Positions 23,125 through 32,526 of a stretch of DNA of 64,000 bases are shown piece by piece. The position numbers and the translations under genes are program-made. Each line of letters opens with the position of its first letter. Position 1 is the first letter of the stretch. The notes under the pieces are model-generated. The model was given only the letters and a program-made list of their open reading frames with translations. It had not been told where the DNA came from and made no database searches. The stretch comes from Morella rubra (taxonomy: Eukaryota; Streptophyta; Magnoliopsida; Fagales; Myricaceae), in assembly GCA_003952965.2 (NCBI GenBank), contig CM025852.1, forward strand, positions 4,077,372 through 4,141,371, given 5' to 3'.

Positions 23125-24750
23125 TACGGTGTGCTAAGTGGATTAAATGGGTAGAACAATGTATTTCTACTTCGTCTTTCTCTATTCTTGTCAATGGAAG
23201 CCCGTTTGAGAATTTTTGGCCTTCACGAGGAATCCGTGAAGGAGATCCACTTTCACCGTTGTTATTTATCTTTTGCTCAATAGTGTTGTCCAGGTTGCTC
23301 TTAAGCAAAGTGGCAGATTGCGAGGCATACAAATCAGCCGGTCCTCTCCAAGTATCTCCCACCTTTTATTTGCCGATGATCTGTTATTATTTGGTAAGGC
23401 TACTTTGCGGGAAGCCGCTATCCTTGTCTTTGTAAGTATATGAATTGGTATCGAGGGGCCTTCGTGGACCTGGCTCCTAGTACCGGTTTTAGGGGGTGTG
23501 TTGGGTTGGGCTCTATAAAGTATATGAATTGGTCGGGACAAAAAGTTAATCGAGAGAAGTCTTCAGCACATTTCAGCAAAAACTTTCAAGGGCAGCAAGT
23601 TATTTCCATACTTGATCAGTTGCAGCTGCGGAAATTACCATCAAAAGCAAAGCATCTTGGCTTGCCTTTACTTATACCACGCGCGAAGGCAGGGGCTGCT
23701 CTGGAGATCAAGGAGAAGTTTCTGAAGAAAATTATTGGCTGGAAAGCTAAGACTTTATCTCAAGCCGGTCGCACAATGATGATTAAAGTGGTGGCTGGGG
23801 AATTCCATCTTATTTGCTGAGTTTTTATGCTATGCCGAAAGCTTGGTCTAAGGATATTGATCGGGAAATCAAGAACTTTTGATGGGGGTACAAGGCGAAG
23901 AAAAATAGAAATCTCTCTTTAAAAGCTTGGTCGACAATTTGTGTACCTAAGAGAGATAGGGGTTTGGGCATGAGACTCACATCTGAGGTGAACACGACTT
24001 TGGGTTCTAAATTAGCTTGGGTCATGTTGACTCAACGTGATAGGCTATGGGTTCGCGTTCTTGGGGGAAATATCTGAGAGGTCAATCCTCTTGGGAAGCA
24101 AAGGCTGCAACTACTGATTCTTGGCTTTGGAAAAGTATTGTGCACCATCGGGAGGCTTTGCTGGGGGGTTTGTGTTACATAGTGGGGAATGGCAGAGATA
24201 TCTTAGCTCTGAGGGACCCTTGGTTAAGTGCTATTGCTGGGTTTAAGCCTACACTCCGAGAAGGGGCTGCTGCCATAATGGATTTAAAGGTCAGTGATTT
24301 TTTGGTTGTTAATGAGAGATGTTGGGATGAAGCGAAACTGCAGAGTGTCTTTACCCCAGATTCGGTAGCTGCCATCTTACAAATTAGGCTGTCACCTGAT
24401 GACCAACCCGATAAAAAATTTTGGCCCCTTGAACCTTCAGGTGAGTTTTTGGTGAAATCTGTGTACCGTAATTTGGTGGCTAAGAGGGGTAGTGTCATGA
24501 GTCCTCTGAGGCAGGAAGATTGGAAGGACCTCTGGAGTCTTAAAATGCATGACCGGCTTAAGCTCCTATTGTGGAAGGTAGTGTGGGATATTATCCCGAC
24601 TAAATGCAAAGTAGCTGAGCGTATTGGGAGACAGGACTCAGATCTATTATGCTCTTTGTGTGGAGAAGGTATGGAGACTCTTCACCACCTATTACTGGTC
24701 TGCCCTTTCAGTCGCGCAATCTGGTGTGAGTCCCCTGGCAGATCAATGTA
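23125..24750 (+). pseudogene. LINE reverse transcriptase and zf-RVT region
   Basis: Broken frames carry [13 protein letters not shown] (about 23230-23270) and the catalytic FADDLLLF (23366-23390), both typical of plant LINE reverse transcriptase. Then come the connecting KHLGLPLLIPRAKAG and GWKAKTLSQAGRT (23650-23775), and the zinc-binding zf-RVT module with LWKVVWDIIPTKCKVAERI and LCSLCGEGMETLHHLLLVCP (24560-24705). Damage includes frameshifts around 23280 and 23400-23440, an 84-bp insertion bounded by 15-bp repeats (23434-23532), and an in-frame TGA at about 23879. It cannot encode an active enzyme. Confidence 0.9.
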
Positions 24751-24855
24751 GTGGCATTTAGTAATGGTTCTGTCGTTGATTGGATTAAAACAATTATTCA
24801 TCCTCACCAGCATATAGGCTTACCAATTGAAGCGCAACATTTGTTTCAATTGTTT

Positions 24856-25630
24856 TGTTAGAAATAAAAAATTTAAACTGATAAAAAATTATTTATACTA
24901 AGAGAGAGAATAGATAAGTGAGACAAAAGATTTAAGTGGTTCGGTCATAAACCTACATCCACTGTGGGAAGGCCCAACTGGGCAGATTTGTTTTCTCACT
25001 TATATTTTTATGAGGTTACATTGAGCTTTTTATAAGCCTTTGATTTCAATAGCACATTGCTTTAGCATGTGGACTCTAATGTTTTTAACACTCCCCCGCA
25101 AACTTAAGTGGACACACGTTGAGTTTGGACTTACAAAAAATAATTCAAGGGAAAATAAAAAATCCGGAAGGTCGCGGAGTGGTGCCGGAAGGTCACGGAA
25201 TGATGTCGGAATGAAGCCAGAAGTGGTGCAGGAAGGTTTAGTAAGGTGACTGATGCCGAGAAGTCTGTCGGAAGGTTGTCGGAGTGATGGAGGTTCGGAA
25301 GGCCCAAGAAAAGAACTAAATCAGTCCAAACTGGACTGGGCCTAAACTCAACAAGAGTGCTGGCACATGGGCCAAAGGATCGAAATGGCTTTGATACCAT
25401 GTTAGAAATAAAAAATTTAAACTGAAAAAAAATTATTTATACTAATAGATAAGTGAGACAAAAGATTTAAGTGGTTTGGTCCATAGACCTACATCCACTG
25501 TGGGAAGGCAACTGGGCAGATTTGTTTTCTCACTTATATTTTTGATGAGGTTATATTGAGGCTTTTTATAAGCCTTTGATTTCAATAGCCCACATTACTT
25601 TAGCAATGTGAGACTTTAATATTTTTAACA
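24856..25630 (-). mobile_element. TRIM: miniature LTR retrotransposon
   Basis: Direct terminal repeats at 24856-25090 (235 bp) and 25400-25630 (231 bp) both start TGTTAGAAAT and end TTTTTAACA. On the minus strand the 5' LTR (25630 to 25400) is followed by TGGTATCAAAGC (25399-25388), an initiator-Met tRNA primer-binding site. The other LTR is preceded by the purine tract GCGGGGGAG (near 25091-25100). The interior is only about 309 bp and non-coding. It interrupts the LINE; no clear 5-bp target duplication is visible (TGTTT against GCAAA). Confidence 0.88.
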
Positions 25631-25769
25631 GCAAATGCTATAGATCAACTGTGGAGTTGTAGGAATCGGAAGGTGCATGAACAACATTTGTGCGAGGCTT
25701 CAGTTGTGGCAGTGCGTGTTTATAGATTGAGTTTGGAGCACCGGTTAGCATGGAAACAAATTTTGGATC

Positions 25770-26290
25770 CGGTAGGTGTTTAATCATGGCATCCACCTCC
25801 TGAGGATGTCCTGAAGGTTAACGTGGACGTGGCAATCCGTGAGTAGTTCGCTGTTGTGGCAGCTATAATCCGAGACTCTCAGGGGTGTCTACAGGGCTTT
25901 AAAACTGCTCGGATTGGGGCTGTTGTGCCTTTGGTTGGAGAGGCAGAGGCGGCAAAATTGGAGGTGGAGTTGGCTGTCCAAATTGGATGTAGGAACATCA
26001 TTTTGGAGGGTGATTCAAAGGTTGTTATTTTAGCCTTACAACAGTATCCCAAGATGAAAGATTGGAAAATCCATCCCACTGTTCTGGACATTTTTGAATC
26101 TGTGCGGCAGCTGCAAGTCTGCCAATTTTGTCACATTTGTCGCGGTGCAAATTCTGCGGTGCACTACTTAGCTCGTTGGTTGTGTTTCTCTTCAGGAGGC
26201 AATTCTATTTTTAAGCATTTTTTAATTTATCTTGGTTGTATGTTGGATGGATCCTCCTTAATTTTGTTTATGTTCTTTCAGTTTGAATAA
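25770..26290 (+). pseudogene. LINE-type RNase H domain
   Basis: The frame at 25856-26290 reads AAIIRDSQGCLQGF, GEAEAAKLEVELAVQIGCRN, IILEGDSKVVILAL and ICRGANSAVHYLARWL. This is the plant RVT_3-type RNase H fold with conserved E and D residues. It continues the LINE after the TRIM: the coding sequence ending QHLFQLF before 24856 resumes as ANAIDQLWSCRNRKVHEQ after 25630. An in-frame TAG near 25842 interrupts the domain start. Confidence 0.82.
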
Positions 26291-26318
26291 TACGAGGTAC
26301 CTTTGATTAAAAAAAAAT

Positions 26319-26759
26319 TGGAATATAAATAGTTAATATGGTGAATGTTCAGTTCAAGTGCATGAACTCGAGGATCCATTATCTTGAAGATGTTCCACAA
26401 CTATCGGAGCATACCCATATAATGTTACGTACAAATTTTAAACAAATGTATTAAAGGAGCCAAATAAGGTTGTCTATATGTTCATACTCTAATGACTATT
26501 TTTTATTTTGTGACCCCAATATTAATTACAATATTTTGAGGAGTTAATAAATTAATAAAATGACAAAATATATGATGAGTTGGTAGTAGGTAACAGAGTC
26601 ATGAATAGACGTGGATGTGATCCAGCGTACAAGTCCAACTGTCTTTATAATATTTCATGGTCCAATGTTGCTCTTATTGGTTATTGTGCAGTGAGGATCC
26701 TACGATACTGAATATATGTTTTTTCTCTATTTACTAACATAAATGATGAGTATGACATC
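26319..26759. other. No gene seen
   Basis: AT-rich spacer between the LINE and the duplicated lectin-kinase fragments. No repeat partner or domain was found. Confidence 0.4.
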
Positions 26760-27277
26760 TGGACCCTCAAACGGGAGTGGTCAAGGGATCGTTTTCCTAA
26801 TCAGAGATTCTAGACGATCGCATTCGCCTATCGATTTAGATGTTCACGTTTTCGCTGGCGTGTGCAAAAGGACTTTTTGCAAAGAAGAAAAGTATCGGCC
26901 TCTTGTCAGGAGATGATTTTAACTACCCATCTCTACCTCGAAAAACTTCATCAAGTATACATACCTCCAATGAGGGATTTTTTTACACTTAATCTCACTT
27001 CTAGGCCAAACGAAGCCGGAACAAAGACAGAAGGATCTCGTACAGGGGATCCAAGAGTAACTAAACCGGGTTTAATTGTTGTATAAAAGTGTCTATCCAA
27101 AAGCTTAAGTTAATATATAAAGAGGCACAACAAGTAAGCATGCACATCCATAAGACCATAATATACAATACATCCATCTGATGCAGGTTTCCTTAGAATT
27201 TTATCTCAATGGAATTACAGAAGTTTAGGCCACCTGTATATTGCAGCTAACCAACTCTTAAAGCAACAGCTTAGCTC
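26760..27277 (+). pseudogene. Decayed duplicate of the lectin receptor kinase 5' region, copy 1
   Basis: About 518 bp, repeated with few changes at 27758-28262. Its end (about 27180-27277) includes TATTGCAGCTAACCAACTCTTAAAG, close to the lectin gene at about 28835-28860, where the frame reads NGLLQLTNLSK. Around it a broken frame reads EFYLNGI and ILQLTN. It looks like a fragment of the lectin N-terminal exon with upstream sequence. The first part (GGACCCTCAAA..., GTATCGGCCTCTTGTCAGG) is of unknown nature. Confidence 0.5.
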
Positions 27278-27312
27278 AGCAAAAGTTTAGGCTTGTGTCT
27301 GGTCGTGGTTCC

Positions 27313-27475
27313 TGGAGGAAAGGTGGCAATCCTCTGAAAGGGGAGGCACTAGCTGCCCTTTTAGCTTGCCAGCTTGCGGTTGATTTGAATTGTTCCCAAG
27401 TGATTATTGAAGGTGATTCCTTGGTTGTATGCACACAGGTCAATGAGCGGGGTCACACCCGACTGGTTGATTGAT
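27313..27475 (+). pseudogene. RNase H fragment of a retroelement
   Basis: The frame reads KGEALAALLACQLAVDLN, then SQVIIEGDSLVVCTQV, the RVT_3-type RNase H core also seen in the LINE at 25.9-26.2 kb. No neighbouring reverse transcriptase is present. It lies between the two decayed lectin-kinase fragments. Confidence 0.65.
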
Positions 27476-27757
27476 GGAGAAATTCACCGAACACCCCATG
27501 TGGAAATTCCTATGGACCCCTAGAGATGGGAACTACATGGCACATTGTGGTTCTATTCCTCTCTCAGCTCTGCCGAGAGACATTCTTGTATGTGATTGTG
27601 ACTGTGGTTAACCGTGTAGCAATAAAATGTCCTCCTGTTGTTCATAAAAAGAAAGAGAGTTTCGAGTCTCGTAATTTGAAGGGTAATTCGTCAATCTCTC
27701 TCCCGCTCCATAATTCGTCAGTCTCTTAACACATCTGTTGACCGGCGTGTCCAAAGT

Positions 27758-28262
27758 GGACCCTCAAATGGGAGAGGTTAAGAAATCGTTTTCCTAACCA
27801 GAGATTCTAGTCGATCGCCTAGTAATTTAGATGTTCACATTTTCGCTGGCGCGTGGAAAGGACTTTTTGCAAGAAGAAAAGTATCGGCCTCTTGTCAGGA
27901 GATGATTTTAACTACCCATCTCTTCCTCGAAAAACTTCATCAAGTATACATCCCTCCAATGAGGGATTTTTTACACTTAATCTCACTTCTAGGCCAAACG
28001 AAACCGGAACAAAGACAAAAGGATCTCGTACGGGGGATCCAAGAGTAACAGAACCAGGTTTAATTGTCGAATAAAAGTGTATCCAACAGCTTAAGCTAAT
28101 ATATAGAGAGGCACAACAAGTAAGCATGCACATCCATAAGACCATAATATACAGTAAATCATCTGATGCAGGATTCCTTAGAATTTTATATCAATGGAAT
28201 TGCAAAAATTTAGGCCACCGGTATATTGCAGCTAACCAACTCTTAAAGCAACAGCTCAGCCC
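27758..28262 (+). pseudogene. Decayed duplicate of the lectin receptor kinase 5' region, copy 2
   Basis: Direct repeat of 26760-27277, offset about 998 bp. The end reads FYINGIAKI, then a stop, then ILQLTNS in broken frames, again like the legume-lectin start of the gene at 28677. Spacing between the copies and the functional gene suggests serial local duplication with decay. Confidence 0.5.
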
Positions 28263-28676
28263 GTCCGATCTACCAATTTTCTGAAGTTTTCAACTAATAG
28301 ATCAAGCTAGTCTTATATATAGCGAAGAAGGCAATGAACTTACCAAAAAGGAAAAAACAGTGGACCTATAACGTTCCACAGTGACAGAACCAAGAGTAAT
28401 CTTTTCATTGTGATGTGAAATTAAAAGATCAGGGTGATCAGAATAGCAGTAGGGGAATAAATTTGAGAAGTTATTGAGAGTACTTGTTCTATCACAGCTT
28501 CTAGAGACAATATATCCTCCTTGCGAGGCGATTGGTTTGTGGTTCATGGGAACACATAGTGACATCTGACAGGACAGATTGGTAAAGAAGAAAAACTCAT
28601 TTCTCAGGTATTGGAGATATTTAAACAAGTGAAAGCCCTCTGTTTGCAAACAGGAACCTTTTCCTTACTTCTTCCA

Positions 28677-30707
28677 ATGGCTACAGTTCTTAGATCACTG
28701 TATTGTCTTATAATTCTCTATGTTTCCAATAGTCCCTTGGCTTTTTCTCAAGAAGAAAACCAATTCGTCTACCATGGGTTCTCTCAAGCCAATCTGCATC
28801 TTGGTGGTATCGCAGAAATCCACCGAAATGGTCTATTGCAGCTAACCAACCTTTCAAAAGAGCGCGCTGGTTCAGCTTTCTACCGATTTCCATTAAACTT
28901 CAACACAACTTCATCTGGTGCAATTTCCTCTCTTTCATTTTCTACAACCTTTGTCTTTGCCATGGTTCCTCAAGAGCCAAATATGTGTGGTCACGGCATG
29001 GCTTTCGCCATTAGTCCCTCAATGGACTTCACCCATGCTGTAGTAGGTCAGTATCTGGGACTCTTCAACTTGCCAAATAACGGCCTCGCAGCAAATCACA
29101 TTTTGGCCATCGAGCTTGATTCTGTTAAGAACCCTGAATTCGAAGATATTGATGGAAACCATGTGGGAGTTGATGTGAACAGCCTGAAATCAATTCAATC
29201 AGCTCCTGCAACTTACTTTTCCGATAGAGAAGGAAGGAATATAAGCTTGGAGCTCGTAAGTGGGAATCCAATGCAACTGTGGATAGACTATGATGAAGCG
29301 GAAAAGGTGGTGAATGTAACATTAGCCCCGGCCAGAATGTCAAAACCAAACAGGACTCTCTTGTCAACACCTATCAATCTGTCCCAAATTATCTTGGGAC
29401 ATATGTATGTTGGTTTCACATCTGCCACAGGTTATGCATATGCATGTGATCATTACATTCTTGGGTGGAGCTTTAATAGAAGTGGTCAAGCACAAAGCTT
29501 TGATGTTTCAAGCCTTCCTCGACTTCCCCCACGGATAAAAAGAAAAGAGAAACCAGGACTAACGACCATTACTTCTCTCATACTAGCAGCGGTGGTGCTG
29601 GTAATGATCATTGGCGCTGCTTACATTATAAGGAGGAAGAAATGCGAAGAAATACGTGAAGATTGGGAAATGGATTACGGTCCTCACCGGTTCAGCTATA
29701 AGAATCTTTACAAAGCAACCAAGGGTTTCAAAGACAAACAGCTTCTAGGAGCAGGAGGTTTTGGAAAGGTTTATCGAGGAGTAATTTCTTCTTCTAATTT
29801 ACAAATTGCAGTAAAGAAAGTCTCCCATGATTCCAAACAGGGGATGAAGGAATTTGTAGCTGAGGTCATTAGCCTGGGAAGACTGAGGCATAGGAACTTG
29901 GTACAGCTCCTGGGTTATTGCCGGCGTAGGGGAGAACTCTTCTTGGTCTATGATTATATGCCCAATGGAAGTCTTGACAAGTTCTTATACAGCAATGGAA
30001 GACCAAGCCTTAACTGGCTTACACGATTTCAAATCCTCAGAGGAGTAGCATCTGGCCTTCTTTACCTCCATGAAGAGTGGGAACAGGTTGTTCTGCACAG
30101 AGACATAAAAGCAAGCAATGTTCTATTAGATACTGAATATAATGGAAGACTAGGAGATTTTGGCCTTGCCAGATTGTGCGACCATGGTACTGATCCCCAT
30201 ACAACCCATGTTGTTGGAACTGTGGGTTATTTGGCTCCGGAGCTTACCAGAACGGGAAAGCCAACAACTTGCGCTGATGTCTTCGCTTTTGGGGCTTTCA
30301 TGCTCGAGATGGCTTGTGGAAGGAGGCCTATAGAGCTACAAGGGCAGCCTGAAAATGTAATTTTGGTTGATTGGGTCTTCGAGTGCTGGAGAAAAGGAGC
30401 GATCCTTGATGCTTGTGATCCTAGATTGGAAGGTAATTATGTGGTGGAGGAAATGATACTGGTTCTGAAACTAGGCCTGCTTTGCTCCCAGGCAAATCCG
30501 GCAGCTAGGCCTAGCATGAGGCAAGTGATGCAAGTTTTGGATGGCGATGCTAATCTACCAGATGTACCATATGACACCGCTTCTTTGGTACATTTTCAAA
30601 TTACAATGCATCCGATTTCTTACTGTCACTGCCTTCATCATTTGGCCAACGTTCTGCTCCTTCCATGTCTAGCACTGATTCGATCCTTAAAGAGGGTCGT
30701 TGAATAG
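28677..30707 (+). CDS. L-type lectin receptor-like kinase (LecRK), single exon, frameshifted tail
   Basis: A plasma-membrane receptor kinase with an extracellular legume-lectin domain; the family acts in defence and development. I take the ATG at 28677 rather than 28611 because MATVLRSLYCLIILYVSNSP is a proper signal peptide. The 676 residues hold: signal about 1-24, legume lectin about 26-267 (QFVYHGF, LELVSGNPMQLWIDYD), membrane helix about 297-318 followed by RRKK, kinase about 353-625. Kinase motifs are intact: GAGGFGKV 358-365, Lys380, Glu396, HRD 474-476, DFG 494-496, APE 520-522. No intron, as usual for LecRKs; the SSLPRLPP linker fits clade IV/S.4-type members. After about residue 637 (30585-30590) one G seems missing: the alternative frame reads the normal Ser-rich tail ending SSTDSILKEGR and stop. 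The current tail is abnormal but the kinase is whole, so the protein may still work. Confidence 0.95.
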   Translation: MATVLRSLYCLIILYVSNSPLAFSQEENQFVYHGFSQANLHLGGIAEIHRNGLLQLTNLSKERAGSAFYRFPLNFNTTSSGAISSLSFSTTFVFAMVPQEPNMCGHGMAFAISPSMDFTHAVVGQYLGLFNLPNNGLAANHILAIELDSVKNPEFEDIDGNHVGVDVNSLKSIQSAPATYFSDREGRNISLELVSGNPMQLWIDYDEAEKVVNVTLAPARMSKPNRTLLSTPINLSQIILGHMYVGFTSATGYAYACDHYILGWSFNRSGQAQSFDVSSLPRLPPRIKRKEKPGLTTITSLILAAVVLVMIIGAAYIIRRKKCEEIREDWEMDYGPHRFSYKNLYKATKGFKDKQLLGAGGFGKVYRGVISSSNLQIAVKKVSHDSKQGMKEFVAEVISLGRLRHRNLVQLLGYCRRRGELFLVYDYMPNGSLDKFLYSNGRPSLNWLTRFQILRGVASGLLYLHEEWEQVVLHRDIKASNVLLDTEYNGRLGDFGLARLCDHGTDPHTTHVVGTVGYLAPELTRTGKPTTCADVFAFGAFMLEMACGRRPIELQGQPENVILVDWVFECWRKGAILDACDPRLEGNYVVEEMILVLKLGLLCSQANPAARPSMRQVMQVLDGDANLPDVPYDTASLVHFQITMHPISYCHCLHHLANVLLLPCLALIRSLKRVVE

Positions 30708-31367
30708 CAGATTGTCTGGGTAGAGAGAAGTAAAAGTGGAAACTTTATGAAGAATATGATGTTAGGTGCATGGTAGTCTACTTAAACTCTTGGTAGTACT
30801 GTAGAAATAATTCAGTTGTTGCACGCTTTAAGGATCATTATGAATATAGTGTTTGCAGAAACCAGTTTGAGTGGTTCATCAAGTCTTAGGACTCTAACAG
30901 TTGATATATTATCTCTTGTAATATTTGTGGGAGTTTAGCCATAACATCATTAACTTGTGGAAAAGCTTCTGTAGAGCTTTGGGCGCCACACTATCCAGGT
31001 CTATGCATTTCTTATTGCGATACTGCGATGATGAGAGCCTCATTTTTTTTCGCTCTTCTTTTGGTGAAAATGACAGATATGTATGGAGATTGAATTTAAC
31101 CATTCGATGTTAAATATGCGTACGAGTAAATATACAACAGAAGTACTCTTTCGGGTTTGTTTTTGTTTAGCATTAATGAATTCTCTTGCTAGCCTGGTTG
31201 GATCGTGGCTCGTGGTTATCTTTGGTGGCACCAAGTTGCAATTTGAGTCATATCCAAACTAGGGAAGTGGAAGAGAAATTGTTCCACCACGCACCGAACT
31301 ATCAGGGGTCAGCGTGGTTTCCACCTCGCCTTGCTGTCCTAGTCCACTGCCTTCATTAGATCTCCGC
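30708..31367. other. 3' flank of the LecRK gene
   Basis: Contains the 3' untranslated region and a spacer, with no ORF of note. The CACTA element begins at 31371 after TCA. Confidence 0.5.
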
Positions 31368-31399
31368 TCACACTACAACAATTTTGTTCTTCAGCTACA

Positions 31400-32090
31400 A
31401 ACTTTTCAGTCGCAAAATGGATTTCGTCGCTGAAAATACATCTTTAGCGACGACATTATGGGTTGGTTGCTAAAGATTACTTCAGCGACGAATTTTAATT
31501 TTGCCGCCAAAAAAATTATTTGTAGCGCGAATTTATTAGTTGCAAAATATTTTCGTAGCTAAAAAGTTAAAATACATGTGTTTTTAGCTACGATTGTCAA
31601 ATTCGTCACTAAGAGATGTTTGTTTGCCCAATATTTCGGAGGTCCGAAATTTCGAGCAAAACAAACACGCTTTAAAAATTTCAACTTTTACACAAATACA
31701 CTCCAAACTTTTCACAAACCCAATAAACTTAAACATTCCAAAGATTCCCAAAATTTTAAGAATATTCCCCAAAATTTCGGTAAACAAACGCCACCTAAAG
31801 TATCTTCTATGACGATTTTGTTTCGTCCCTAAAAATACTTTTAGGGATGAAAAGTTTGATTAGTCACTAAAAAGTTAAAATTCATGGATTTTTAGCGACA
31901 AATAACAATTTTGTCACTAAAAGTATCTTTTGTGATGCTTTGTTTCCTCGCTAAAAGTAATTTTAGTGACGAACCAAAATTTTCGTCGCTAAAGAGTTAA
32001 AATACATGAACTTTTAGCGACGAATATCAATTTTGTCACTAAAAGTACTCTTCTGCCACGATTTTGTTTTGTTGCTTAAAAGTTTAAAAA
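31400..32090. repeat. CACTA subterminal motif array
   Basis: Many diverged copies of TTTTAGCGACGAA or its complement (TTCGTCGCTAAA), e.g. near 31441, 31940, 31985 and 32020. The far end holds TTTAGTGACGAA-type copies at 40440-40590. Such arrays bind the accessory transposase protein in En/Spm-type elements. Confidence 0.75.
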
Positions 32091-32526
32091 AAAAACATGT
32101 TTTTAGCATTAATATACTTATCCTAGGCTATATAATGTTACAAATTATTTTATATATTATGATATCCCTTATAATATATTATTTTGTATAGTAATGTATT
32201 AGAAATTTTTATTCTAAAAGACCCACTTAATAAAATATGAAATTAGAGAAAGTATTATGGAAATTGAAACTATTATATGATATAACTAGTAGTTGTTGTT
32301 GTGTATTTTGTTATATAGAATGGCTTATTGACATATATGTTATATATTATTATACCACCATACATAATGATATATTATATAATATAGATGTATGCCATGC
32401 TAAATAGATTGTAACATAATATTTGATATATTAAGAATCTATTTAGTTGGTATATGATGCTCTATTGAATTTAAGTTATTAAGGCATAGTATGGTATGCC
32501 ACTCAAGTACGATATTATTATAGCAT

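Larger units (their letters stand above)
23110..26318 (+). mobile_element. 5'-truncated L1-type LINE with 3' A tract
   Basis: A non-LTR retrotransposon: reverse transcriptase, zinc-binding RVT domain and RNase H follow in order on the plus strand, ending in GATTAAAAAAAAA at about 26306-26318. The endonuclease and the first part of the reverse transcriptase are absent. A TRIM is nested at 24856-25630. Confidence 0.85.

Noticed and set aside
28611-28676. Upstream ATG of the lectin kinase at 28611
   Set aside because: It would place 22 residues before a clear signal peptide; the ATG at 28677 gives the normal LecRK N-terminus.
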